Made by a program: the position numbers and the translations under genes. Positions 55,437 to 64,000 of a DNA stretch of 64,000 nucleotides are shown piece after piece. The notes beneath the pieces are model-generated. The model had not been told where the DNA came from. It saw nothing but the letters and a program-made list of their open reading frames with translations, and made no database searches. The stretch is from contig OY969783.1 in the NCBI GenBank assembly GCA_963702995.1, positions 4,898,001-4,962,000 of the forward strand, read 5' to 3'. The DNA is from MFD04580-c1 sp963702995. Lineage in GTDB: Bacteria; Planctomycetota; Phycisphaerae; Tepidisphaerales; Tepidisphaeraceae. Every line of letters starts with the position of its first letter. The stretch's first letter is position 1.

Positions 55437-56026
55437 ATGCGTCACATGGTCCGAGGCCGACAGCTCAGCGTTGATACCGAGCACCGCAAGTCCATCCGGC
55501 GGAGCCTGGTTCAAAGCCTCTTCGAGCACGGGAAGATCCGCACCACAGCGCCCAAGGCCAAGGAGGTCAAGGCGTTCGCGGAGAAGCTGATCACCTTGGC
55601 CCGCACGAACACGGTGAATAACCGGCGTCGCGTGGTGGCGCTGCTCCGGGATCGCCGTCTGGTCGATGATGAGCAGGAATTCACCGGCCGCACGGTGGTT
55701 CAGAAGCTGTTCGACGATGTCGCCCCCCGTTTCGCGGATCGGGCCGGCGGGTATACGCGGATCATCAAGCTGAGCGACTACCGCATTGGCGATGGAGGCA
55801 GCCTCGTGCTGCTCCAGTTGCTGACCGAAGAATCGAAGCCGACCGGCACCGTTCGTCGCAGTGCCGGCCTGCGTCGCAAGCGCAACGAGCGGAAGCATCA
55901 GTTCGCCACCCGGATCCTGCGCGCAAGAGCGGCAAGGGTGAAGGCGAAAAGGTCGAATCGGCGGCCGCCGCTCCCGTCCCCCAGACCCCAGCTCCGGCGG
56001 GCGAGGGCGAGCCAAAGAACGCTTAA
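55437..56026 (+). CDS. rplQ: 50S ribosomal protein L17 (frame break near 55920)
   Basis: L17 lies at the exit-tunnel rim. The start MRHMVRGRQLSVDTEHRKSI is at 55437. The conserved SLVQSLFEHGKIRTTAPKAK, EVKAFAEKLITLAR and GGYTRIIKLSDYRIGDGGSL follow. After QFATRILR the frame switches at 55916-55922 into KSGKGEGEKVESAAAAPVPQ, ending GEGEPKNA at 56026. In the continuous frame an Arg/Pro-rich run to 56129 follows and is unlike L17. Joined length is about 196 residues with an Ala/Pro/Glu tail typical of this cluster. Confidence 0.92.
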
Positions 56027-56130
56027 ACGATCGATCAGCGCCCGGTTCGGTGGCGGCCGCGTCGCCGCATACTCATCCACCGAGTGCGGCACACCCATCC
56101 ACCGAGTCGCGTCGTGTCGTGCCTGGTGAT

Positions 56131-56168
56131 CGCTGACAGCCGCCCCGTTCGCGGGGCGGCTGTCAGCG
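56131..56168 (+). terminator. 17-bp hairpin with UUCG loop ending the ribosomal cluster
   Basis: cgctgacagccgccccg (56131-56147), loop ttcg, and cggggcggctgtcagcg (56152-56168) pair perfectly. It lies 105 bases after rplQ. No long T-run follows, but the very stable stem marks the operon end. Confidence 0.8.
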
Positions 56169-56579
56169 TTCTGGCTCGCCCGCTTCGCCTTGGAGGCCGC
56201 CCATGCCGATACGACCCGGGCGGATCTCTGAAACCCCCCGATCGAACCGGGGCACAGATTGCAAGATGGGGCGATGTTGCGGGTTCGGCCATTTTTTCGA
56301 GATGCATTCCCCTGGTTTCGGGTATGGTTGCATTCGCTTTTCGGCGCTTTGGGCCGCGTCCCGCTGAAGCCTTGATTGACAGGGGGTTGCAATGCCCTTT
56401 ACACTCCGGCCATTGCCCAGTGCGTCGTCCGGAGGCGGAGCCGATGCCCGGGGGCGCAGCGCCCACGGGGCTGAAGCGGCGTCGATTCCCTGCGTGAGCC
56501 GCGGTGATCGTGTCGCCGACCCCAGAGCGGGGGTCGGGGGTGGGAGTGTGTCGGCCCATTTCAGGATTACAGGTTGAAC
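56169..56579 (+). other. Gene-free spacer with TTGACA before the GT2 gene
   Basis: No gene is seen. A perfect TTGACA at 56376-56381 is followed after 17 bases by TTACAC (56399-56404), a poor -10 box. It may drive the glycosyltransferase gene at 56580. Confidence 0.4.
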
Positions 56580-58151
56580 ATGACCGCAATCTTCAAGGAC
56601 GTGTTTCTCGCAGCGTACATCGCCATCCTGTGCGCGGTGGCTCTGTACGGCTTTCATCGCTACGTCCTGGTCTATCTCTATCTGAAACATCGCGACGACG
56701 TCTACGAGCCCAAAGGCAAGTTCACCTCGCTTCCAAAGATTACGATTCAGCTCCCGATGTTCAATGAGTTTACGGTTGCCGAGCGGATCATCCGCTCGAC
56801 CTGCCAGATCGACTACCCGCTGGACAAGCTGGAGATCCAGGTCCTTGATGACAGCACCGACGAGTCGGCTGACATCGCGCGGGCGGCCGTCGATGAGTGG
56901 GCCGCCAAAGGCTATCCCATCAAGTACCTGCACCGCGAGAACCGGGTGGGATACAAGGCCGGCGCGCTCGAAGAGGGGCTGAAACAGGCGTCCGGCGAGT
57001 ACATCGCGATCTTCGATGCCGACTTCATTCCGCCGCGCGACATCCTTTACAACGTGATGGACTATTTCACCGACGACCAGATCGGCATGGTCCAGGTCCG
57101 TTGGGACCACCTGAACCGCGACGCTTCGCTGCTGACCCGCGGGCAGGCGATCTTCCTTGATGGGCACTTCGTGATCGAGCACACCGCCCGCAACCGCTCG
57201 GGCCGGTTTATGCACTTCAACGGCACGGCGGGCGTCTGGCGCCGCAAGACGATTGACGACGCCGGCGGCTGGCAGCACGACACCATCTGCGAAGACCTGG
57301 ACCTCTCCTATCGCGCCCAGATGAAGGGGTGGCAGTTCGTCTACCTGCCGCAGTACGCCGCCCCGGCCGAGCTTCCGCCGGAGATGATCGGCTTCAAGCA
57401 GCAGGCCCATCGCTGGACCAAGGGGAGCTTCCAGACCGCCATCAAACTGCTGCCGAAGATTCTTCGCTCCAAGCAGCTTCCGTATCGCGTAAAGAGCGAG
57501 GCTTTCTTCCACCTTACCAACACGATCGTCTACCCGCTCATGGTGCTGCTCACCCTGAGCATCTATCCGATCTTCTATATGTACGCCCCGTCGGTAGGGT
57601 ATGTCGCGGTGCTGAAGGAGAACGAGTGGGGGCACACCATCTTCAGTTGCAGCCTCTTCGTCCTGGCCACCTGTTCGGCCAGCACGTTCTTCATCATGGG
57701 GCAGAAAGAGCTCCTCGGCGAAAAGGCGGGGTGGAAGACGCTGCTCTACCTGCCGTTCCTGATGAGCCTGGGCGTCGGGCTTGGGCTCAATAATGCCAAG
57801 GCCGTGCTTGAGGCGATCTGGAGCTCCGTCAAAAAGCGGCCGAGCGAGTTCGTCCGGACCCCCAAATACGGCGTGACCGGCAAGCAGCGGAAGTGGAAGA
57901 ACTCGAGCATGTTCACCTTCAAGCGTCTCTGGATGCCGATCCTCGAGATCGCAATGGGGACGTACATGCTTCTCTGCATCTACATCAGCATCATGTGGAA
58001 CTTCGGCCAGTCCAGCATCCCGTTCCTGCTCATCTTCGCCGGCGGCTATTTCTATGTCGGGTTCAGCTCGATCCAGGCGCTCCACCTCATGCACCGGGAA
58101 GCCCAGGCGTCGAACCTACTCGCGGCCGGTGTCGAGCCGGCTTCGACCTGA
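56580..58151 (+). CDS. Membrane glycosyltransferase family 2 (cellulose-synthase-like)
   Basis: The 523-residue protein starts MTAIFKDVFLAAYIAILCAV. One or two membrane segments precede a cytoplasmic GT2 domain with ITIQLPMFNEFTVAERIIRS, the aspartates in QVLDDSTDE and AIFDADFIPP, TICEDLDLSYRAQMKGW and the QQAHRW (Q-x-x-R-W) motif. About four further membrane segments follow the domain. This is the layout of processive enzymes that make beta-linked polysaccharides such as cellulose, curdlan or mannan, although it may instead glycosylate lipids. It stands alone, without cellulose-synthase partner genes. The in-frame TTG at 56574 is a less likely start. Confidence 0.92.
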   Translation: MTAIFKDVFLAAYIAILCAVALYGFHRYVLVYLYLKHRDDVYEPKGKFTSLPKITIQLPMFNEFTVAERIIRSTCQIDYPLDKLEIQVLDDSTDESADIARAAVDEWAAKGYPIKYLHRENRVGYKAGALEEGLKQASGEYIAIFDADFIPPRDILYNVMDYFTDDQIGMVQVRWDHLNRDASLLTRGQAIFLDGHFVIEHTARNRSGRFMHFNGTAGVWRRKTIDDAGGWQHDTICEDLDLSYRAQMKGWQFVYLPQYAAPAELPPEMIGFKQQAHRWTKGSFQTAIKLLPKILRSKQLPYRVKSEAFFHLTNTIVYPLMVLLTLSIYPIFYMYAPSVGYVAVLKENEWGHTIFSCSLFVLATCSASTFFIMGQKELLGEKAGWKTLLYLPFLMSLGVGLGLNNAKAVLEAIWSSVKKRPSEFVRTPKYGVTGKQRKWKNSSMFTFKRLWMPILEIAMGTYMLLCIYISIMWNFGQSSIPFLLIFAGGYFYVGFSSIQALHLMHREAQASNLLAAGVEPAST

Positions 58152-58286
58152 GCGAGACATCAAGCTATCAACCTGCAACGTCCGGCGCCGGGCGCGGCTT
58201 GCCCCGTCCAACGCGGTCGATCGTGTGAAGCTTGAAGATTGCATTGCCTTCCACCCTTTAGCGGCGTGCCCCGCTAGACTGCGTCC

Positions 58287-60067
58287 ATGACGCCGTCGGC
58301 CCGCGCTCGGTTCCTCCCCCTCCTTTTGCTTCCGGTCGCGGCCGCCTGGTTCCTCGCCGGTATCGACTGGGGGCTGCCGTCGCGCCGGGTAGACCCCTAT
58401 CTCTTCGGCACTCACCCCGTATGGACCGGCGCCGAGATCCAGCAAAAGGCCGAGGCGGCGGCCGCCGGTGCGACCAGCGCCAGGTGGAACGATCCATCCC
58501 GAGGGGCTGACGTCGATTCCACGCCGCTCGGCCGCTCTTCGATCCCGATCCAGGTCAACGCGACGGACGCCCAGCGCGCGGAGATCATCCGCCGCTACCG
58601 GCTCTACACGTACCAGCCGGACGAAATGATCACGATGATGTCGCTGGCCAAGATGCGCCCGGGCCAGCTCGACTTCGACCCGCGCCTTTACCAGTACGGC
58701 GGCCTGTGGGTGTACCCGGTGGGGGGGATGCTCGTCGCGGGCTCCAAGCTGGGGCTGATTCAGCTCCGCACCGGGCCGAACGCGTTGACCTGGTATCTCG
58801 ACCACCCCGAGGCCTTTGGGCGGTTCTACGTGGCGGCCCGGCTCTACGTTGTGCTGTGGGGGCTGGTGGGGGTGGTCGCTGTTTATCGCATCGTGCGTGA
58901 GGTGCAGTGGACGGTCTTGGCGGCAATTGTCGCGGCGGCCGCGTTTGCGATGATGCCCGTCGTGGTGAACATGGCGCACGAGGCCAAGCCCCACCTTCCC
59001 GGCGCGGTGCTGGCGCTGCTCGCCACGCTGGCGGGAGCACGATACGCGCGGACCGGCCGCTGGCGGGACGCGCTCGGAGCGGGGGCGCTTTGCGGCGCGG
59101 CATTTGGCATGGTGCTGTCGATGCTCCCCGCGTTCGCCATCTTGGGGGTGATGACCCTTCTTCGCCCGCTCTCCTGGGGGCGGCGGGCGGCTGTCGCGGT
59201 GGGCGCCGCCGCGGTCGGAGGGATCGTTTACGGGCTGACGAACCCGTACGTCGTCATCCACCAGTTCTGGCACCGCGAGGTCTTCCAATCGAACCTTTCG
59301 AACTCGACCGCGATGTACCAGGACATTCGCCCGCTGGCGGGGCTGGTGACCGAGGCGTCGCTCATCAGCGAGGGAATGTCGCCGCTGCTGGCGATCTGCG
59401 GTATTGTCGGCGCCGGCTTCCTTGGCGTGCGGGCGTATCACCTGAGAGCGGATCGCTCCCCGGCGGAAGTGCGCCGCCGGGCGACGGGCCTGCTGCTGGC
59501 GACGCCCGCCCTGCTCATGCTCGCCCAGTTCGCGGCCCTGGGGGCCGGCAAGCCGGGGGAGTACGGCCGCTTCCTTCTGCTCCCCAATACGTTCCTGATG
59601 ATCGAGGCCGTCGTGGCGGCCGGCACGTTCTTCCGATCGCTGGGCCCAGGCGCATCGCCTTTGGCCTGATGCTGCTTTCGGCCGCCTGGGGCGGGGTGCT
59701 CTACGTGGCCGGCTTTGTCCGCGACCGAAGTGATGTTCCGGCGCGGCTCGCCCTGGCGGCTGATCTCCAGCGCGCAGTCGCCGGCGGTGACCGCCGGGTC
59801 GCGATCATCGCCGAGCCCGCTCCTTACTGCCTGCCGCCGGTCGATCTCTTCCAGACCGAGCTCTGGAAATTAGCGCAAACCGAGCCGAACCGGGCCGGCT
59901 CAGACCTGCTCGCTGAAAGTGGGGATGACCTGCTCGTCCGGGCAGTGGACGTGCCCAGGGACGGCGGCCTGGGTGATGGGCTCACATCGACTCGAATCAG
60001 TTGGGCCGACAAGCCGTTTGAGATTGAACGTCGCGATGGCGCCCCGTTCAGCGATGATCGCCGCTGA
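58287..60067 (+). CDS. GT39-like polytopic membrane protein (frame break near 59647)
   Basis: The protein has about ten membrane segments in the first 460 residues. A periplasmic-type first loop carries RLYTYQPDEMITMMSLAKMR and LDFDPRLYQYGGLWVYPVGG, similar to the acidic first loop of dolichyl-phosphate-mannose-type (GT39/ArnT) glycosyltransferases. After FFRSLGP the frame switches near 59645-59650 into RRIAFGLMLLSAAWGGVLYV. This adds another membrane segment and a C-terminal domain, ending at 60067. Joined length is about 593 residues. Substrate unknown; a sugar transferase using a lipid-linked donor is a reasonable inference from the fold. Confidence 0.7.
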
Positions 60068-60160
60068 GATGGCTCGCTATGATCGGCAGCCCGTCGTTCC
60101 TGACATTGAGCCTTACAACCTATCCGGTTCGCTGGCCGCCGGTTTATTCTTGGAGGGATG

Positions 60161-60658
60161 ATGAGCGACGGAGTTCTGACAGGCATCGTCTTTTTCATCT
60201 TCTTCTGCATCGGCTTCCCGCACATGGTGAAGCGGCCGGCGCAGTATTACATGGCGGTCGCCGCCGTGCTGGTCATCCTGCTGTTGCGATGCGTGGGCCG
60301 CATCTTCAACGGCGACGGCGCGCTGCAGCGATTGATCGACGTCGCCGGCCTGTTCCTTCAGGCGGCCGCCATGCTGCTGTTGATCCTCTGTTCCGGCGGC
60401 GTGAGCGCCAAGGAGGTCGTCGAAGGGATGGCGGACGCGTTTCACGCGGTCCGGCGCGGCGGCGATGCCGACAAGCCGATGATCGTCCCCCTGACCGGCG
60501 CCCAGCCCAAGCCGCGGAAGGAGCGGGACCTGGCGTCTCGCCTCGGCGAGTTTCAGGACCCCACTGAAGGCCCCGCCGCCAGCCCACCGCCGGCCGCCGT
60601 GCCGCGCCCTGTTATCCGGCGGAAGGATGAAGGGGACCGGACGATCCCCCTGGAGTGA
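60161..60658 (+). CDS. Small membrane protein of unknown function
   Basis: The protein has 165 residues from the second of two adjacent ATGs (60161), because GGAGG is too close to the first (60158). The first 85 residues contain about three hydrophobic segments (VLTGIVFFIFFCIGF, AAVLVILLLRCVG, FLQAAAMLLLILC). The rest is a soluble, Pro/Arg/Lys-rich tail. No known family is recognised. It begins 93 bases after the GT39-like gene and may belong to the same transcript. Confidence 0.65.
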   Translation: MSDGVLTGIVFFIFFCIGFPHMVKRPAQYYMAVAAVLVILLLRCVGRIFNGDGALQRLIDVAGLFLQAAAMLLLILCSGGVSAKEVVEGMADAFHAVRRGGDADKPMIVPLTGAQPKPRKERDLASRLGEFQDPTEGPAASPPPAAVPRPVIRRKDEGDRTIPLE

Positions 60659-61068
60659 GGTAGCAGGCACACTCCGTGTGCCATCCGCCGCGTGCCGGCA
60701 CGGCGAACGTGCGGCTTCGCCGGAGGTGCCGCCAGCGAATAGCAACCGTAAGAAGGCCGTAAGGGAGCGGTGAGCCTCACACTCCGCGCCGTTCGCAGTC
60801 GCGGGCGGAGTTCATGCCGGGCCTCTGACCGCTCCCTTACCCGACCGCCGAATAACGTGCCGTTGAACGCACCGCTTCGAACGAGCCGCGCGTTGGGAAG
60901 CGGGGCCCGCGGTCGGCGGGCGTCAACGGCTCATCGCAGGGCTCAGTCGCCGAGTTCGGCGACTGCCCGCTTCGTGACGGGCGCAACTTGCGGGCGGCCG
61001 TCTTCGGCAGAGCACGTTTTTCGACGGTCCGGTCAATCGGGAGAGGCCCCGAAAGATTGGTGCCTAGA
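60659..61068. other. Gene-free convergent spacer
   Basis: This spacer separates the plus-strand membrane-protein gene from uvrA on the minus strand. It holds the single-arm repeat at 60660-60682. No gene is seen. Confidence 0.5.
60660..60682 (+). repeat. REP-like element, copy C
   Basis: GTAG, CA, then the hairpin ggcacactccgtgtgcc (60666-60682). This is the cleanest single copy of the family, with a GTAG box just 5' of the hairpin as in bacterial REP sequences. It starts just after the TGA of the membrane-protein gene. Confidence 0.7.
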
Positions 61069-64000
61069 TCATTTGCCCGCTGCGGCCAGTGGCGAGACGA
61101 GGTGCGACTTCAGGTATTGGCCGGTGTAGCTTGCGGCCGCGTCGGCGATGGCTTCCGGTGGGCCTTCGGCGACCAGCTCTCCGCCGCCGTCGCCCCCTTC
61201 CGGGCCCATGTCGATGACCCAGTCGGCGCATTTGATCACGTCGAGGTTGTGCTCGATCACCAAGACCGTGTTCCCCAGGTCGGCCAGCCGATTGAGCACG
61301 TTCAGCAGGTTGTTGATGTCAGCGAAGTGCAGCCCGGTTGTCGGTTCATCCAGTACGTATAGCGTGTGGCCGGTGGGGTTCTTGCCCAGTTCGCTGGCGA
61401 GCTTCACGCGCTGCGCCTCGCCGCCGGAAAGCTGCGTGCTCGGTTGGCCGAGCTTCACGTAGGTCAGCCCCACCTCGTTCAGCGCCTTCAGCATTCGGTG
61501 GATCGGAGGGTGGGATTCGAAGAAGCCCATCGCCTCCTCCACGGTCATCGCCAGCACCTGCGCGATGTTCTTGCCGCGGAAGTGGATCTCCAGCGTCTCG
61601 GCGTTGTAGCGAGTCCCGTGACAGACCTCGCAGTTGACGTACACGTCCGGCAGGAAGTGCATCTCGATGCACTTGGTCCCCTGCCCCTGGCACGCCTCGC
61701 ACCGACCTCCTTTGACGTTGAAGCTAAAGCGGCCGGCCTCGTAGCCACGGATTTTCGCCTCGCGCGTCTTGCAGAAGACCTTTCGGACCTCGTCGAAGAC
61801 GCCGGTGTAGGTCGCCGGGTTGCTCCGGGGCGTGCGGCCGATGGGGGACTGGTCAATCTCAATCACCTTGTCGATCTTCGTCGCGCCATTCAACGCCTTA
61901 TGGACGCCCGCCTTCAGCTTCGAACCGTAAAGCTTTCGCTTCAAGGCCGGGAGGAGCGTCTGGTTGACCAGCGTCGATTTCCCCGACCCGCTGACGCCGG
62001 TGACGCAGATCAGCCCGCCGAGCGGGATGCGGATGCTGACGTTCTTCAGGTTGTTCTCGCGGCACCCTTTCAGTTCGAGGCAGGACTTGTCCGGATCGAC
62101 CGGCCGCCGACGCTCGGGGGCTTGGATGGAGAGCTCGCCGACGAGGTACTTGATCGTCGTACTCTGGGTCTGCTCGAACACCTGCGGGACGGGTCCGGCG
62201 GCGACGACGTTCCCGCCGTGCGCGCCGGCGCCGGGGCCGATGTCGATAAGATAGTCGGCGGCGCGGATGCAGTCTTCGTCGTGCTCGACGATGATGACGG
62301 TGTTCCCGATCGTCTGTAGCCGCTTGAGCGTTCGGATCAGCCGCGTGTTATCGCGCTGGTGGAGGCCGATGGTCGGCTCGTCCAACACATAGCAGACGCC
62401 AACGAGCCCCGACCCGACCTGTGTCGCCAGGCGGATGCGCTGCGCCTCGCCGCCGGAGAGGCTACCCGTCTTGCGATCCAGCGTGAGGTAGCCGAGGCCC
62501 ACATCGACCATGAAGCCGAGGCGGGCGGCGATCTCGCGGACGATGGGCTCGGCGATCTTCTCCCCCTCTTCGCTGAGGCGAAGGTTTTCGAAGAAGCGTT
62601 TGGCGCGGGCGACGGTCAGCCGGGTGACGTCGTCGATGCTGTAGCCGGGCAGTGCAAGCGTCGCCACGGCGGCCGGTGACGAGGTGGCGGCCGCGTCGTC
62701 CGAGGCGTCGGCGGCCGCCTTGGGCTTACCTTTCGCCTGCTTCTTTCCTTTGGCTTTCTTCGGCGGTTCGGCGATGGCCACGTTCGCTTCGACGGCGGCC
62801 TGGGCGTCGGCTTCTTCGGAGGAGGGGGTGGCGATCGCGTCGATGCCGCCGTAGTTCGCGGGGAGCATGTCGGTCGCGTGAGCCGCGGCATACGACTGCG
62901 GCGTATGGATTTCGCGTGGCGGCTCGACGTCCAGCGGTTGAGTGGTATGGAGCCGAACCGATAGCGCGTCGATCTTTAGCCGCTTGCCGCCGCACGTCTC
63001 GCAGGGCTGCTCGGACATGTAAGTGTGCAACTTGGACTTCACCCATTCGCTCTCGGTGCTCTCAAACCGGCGTTGCAGGTTGGGGATGACGCCTTCGAAC
63101 CAGGTGCCGGTGCCGAGGTCCCCCTTCTTGTCCGTGCCGTACATGAGGATGTCGCGCACCTTCTTTGACACGTCCTTGTACGGCCCGGTGTAGCTGACTT
63201 CAAAATCGCGGCAGAATTGGCGCAGGACGCGGCTGTAGTAGATATTCATCCGCTTGCCGTTCTTCCGCCACGCCTCGACAGCGCCGTTCTCCATGGAGAG
63301 GCTCTCGTCGGCGACGATCATGTCGGGGTCGAACTCGGACGACGTGCCAAGCCCGTGGCAGTCGGGGCAGGCGCCGTGGGGCGAGTTGAAGCTGAACAGC
63401 CGCGGCTCCAGCTCCGGCAACGACACTTCGGGGTGGACGGGGCAGGCGAACTTCTCGCTCAGCACCTGGTCGGTCCATCCCGGGCCGGAAGTATCGGCGA
63501 TCGAGAGAATGACCAGGCCCTGGGAGAGCTTCAGCGCCGTTTCCACCGAATCCGCCAGCCGGGGCCGGATCTCGGGCTTGAGGACGATCCGGTCCACGAC
63601 CGCTTCGATGGTGTGGCGGAACGTCTTGGCAAGCGACGGCGCCTTGTCGGCCGTCGGCAGCTCATGGATCACGCCGTCCACGCGGGCGCGGACGAACCCC
63701 TGCTTGTGGATCGCCTGAAAGATGTCCTTGTGCTCGCCCTTTTGGCCGCGGACGAGTGGGGAGAGGACCATCACCTTGGTCCCGGGCGGGTGCTTCATCA
63801 CGGCGTCAACGATCTGCGACGCCGTCTGCCCTGCGATGACGCGCCCGCAGACCCAGCAGTGAGGCGTCCCGGCCCGGGCGAAGAGCACGCGGAGGTAGTC
63901 GTAGATCTCGGTCGTGGTCGCGACCGTCGATCGCGGGTTGCTCGATGAGCCACGCTGCTCGATCGCGATGGTGGGCGGAAGCCCTTCAATCTCGTCGAGG
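61069..64000 (-). CDS. uvrA: Excinuclease ABC subunit A, N-terminal part outside the window
   Basis: UvrA recognises DNA damage in nucleotide excision repair. The visible part (about 977 residues) has LPPTIAIEQRGSSSNPRSTV and TTTEIYDYLRVLFARAGTPH, zinc-finger-type CPDCHGLG, CETCGGKR and CEACQGQGT, two ABC signatures (LSGGEAQRIRLATQ and LSGGEAQRVKLASE), and Walker A GVSGSGKSTLV in the second ATPase. The first Walker A lies beyond 64000. Between the CETCGGKR zinc segment and AKRFFENLRLSEEGE there is an insertion of about 100 residues rich in Ala, Lys and Glu (PKKAKGKKQAKGKPKAAAD). The reading continues to 64000 without a stop, so GTG at 63888 is internal. Confidence 0.95.
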   Translation of the reverse strand, partial: LDEIEGLPPTIAIEQRGSSSNPRSTVATTTEIYDYLRVLFARAGTPHCWVCGRVIAGQTASQIVDAVMKHPPGTKVMVLSPLVRGQKGEHKDIFQAIHKQGFVRARVDGVIHELPTADKAPSLAKTFRHTIEAVVDRIVLKPEIRPRLADSVETALKLSQGLVILSIADTSGPGWTDQVLSEKFACPVHPEVSLPELEPRLFSFNSPHGACPDCHGLGTSSEFDPDMIVADESLSMENGAVEAWRKNGKRMNIYYSRVLRQFCRDFEVSYTGPYKDVSKKVRDILMYGTDKKGDLGTGTWFEGVIPNLQRRFESTESEWVKSKLHTYMSEQPCETCGGKRLKIDALSVRLHTTQPLDVEPPREIHTPQSYAAAHATDMLPANYGGIDAIATPSSEEADAQAAVEANVAIAEPPKKAKGKKQAKGKPKAAADASDDAAATSSPAAVATLALPGYSIDDVTRLTVARAKRFFENLRLSEEGEKIAEPIVREIAARLGFMVDVGLGYLTLDRKTGSLSGGEAQRIRLATQVGSGLVGVCYVLDEPTIGLHQRDNTRLIRTLKRLQTIGNTVIIVEHDEDCIRAADYLIDIGPGAGAHGGNVVAAGPVPQVFEQTQSTTIKYLVGELSIQAPERRRPVDPDKSCLELKGCRENNLKNVSIRIPLGGLICVTGVSGSGKSTLVNQTLLPALKRKLYGSKLKAGVHKALNGATKIDKVIEIDQSPIGRTPRSNPATYTGVFDEVRKVFCKTREAKIRGYEAGRFSFNVKGGRCEACQGQGTKCIEMHFLPDVYVNCEVCHGTRYNAETLEIHFRGKNIAQVLAMTVEEAMGFFESHPPIHRMLKALNEVGLTYVKLGQPSTQLSGGEAQRVKLASELGKNPTGHTLYVLDEPTTGLHFADINNLLNVLNRLADLGNTVLVIEHNLDVIKCADWVIDMGPEGGDGGGELVAEGPPEAIADAAASYTGQYLKSHLVSPLAAAGK

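Noticed and set aside
56163..58094. A 643-residue minus-strand frame opposite the GT2 gene
   Set aside because: The plus strand carries an unmistakable GT2 domain; the antisense frame shows no family features.

Overview
The window looks like a chromosomal segment of a G+C-rich planctomycete, most likely class Phycisphaerae. The basis is a prepilin-type protein with the planctomycete C-terminal pattern N-H-x4-G-Q-N-V-x-Y-x-D, a paired DUF1501/DUF1800 locus with Tat-type signals, many genes on the minus strand with wide spacers, and a ribosomal cluster without rpmD, infA, adk and rpsD. No rRNA, tRNA or CRISPR array was recognised.

Region 1 (1-17.7 kb) is an extracellular polysaccharide locus read right to left. 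Its order is a Wzc-like tyrosine kinase/chain-length protein, an O-antigen-ligase-like protein with a TPR tail, WbaP-type phosphoglycosyl transferase, a Wzx flippase, a Wzy-like polymerase, an acyltransferase 3, two GT4 glycosyltransferases, a hexapeptide acetyltransferase, a third GT4, and a small secreted Calx-beta protein with its own promoter. A CpsB-type phosphatase fragment lies at the left edge on the plus strand. Together these can prime a lipid-linked repeat (WbaP), extend it (GT4s), decorate it (two acyltransferases), flip it (Wzx), polymerise it (Wzy/ligase) and control its length and export (kinase/phosphatase).

Region 2 (18.3-37 kb) is mixed housekeeping and envelope genes: an HprK-like protein with a degenerate P-loop, an ACT protein, a prepilin, coaD, pgeF/yfiH, an ankyrin lipoprotein, a STAS protein, a purM-like gene, trpF, a lipoprotein, argD, a REP-associated tyrosine transposase (RAYT) with its terminal hairpins, DUF1501, DUF1800, a small membrane protein and an Lgt-like protein. 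Several families of palindromic repeats sit in the spacers.

Region 3 (37.2-56.2 kb, plus strand) is the S10-spc-alpha ribosomal supercluster, from a near-consensus promoter before rpsJ to a 17-bp UUCG-loop hairpin after rplQ. It has large spacers, minisatellites inside the operon, low-complexity extensions on several ribosomal proteins, and an internal promoter before rpmJ.

Region 4 (56.5-64 kb) has a GT2 membrane glycosyltransferase, a GT39-like membrane protein, a small membrane protein, and uvrA (minus strand, cut by the window end) with a long Ala/Lys-rich insertion.

About fourteen otherwise well-conserved genes, including the essential rplC, rplQ and map, carry single frame breaks. I read these mostly as base-call or assembly indels, not as real pseudogenes, and I give joined gene limits.
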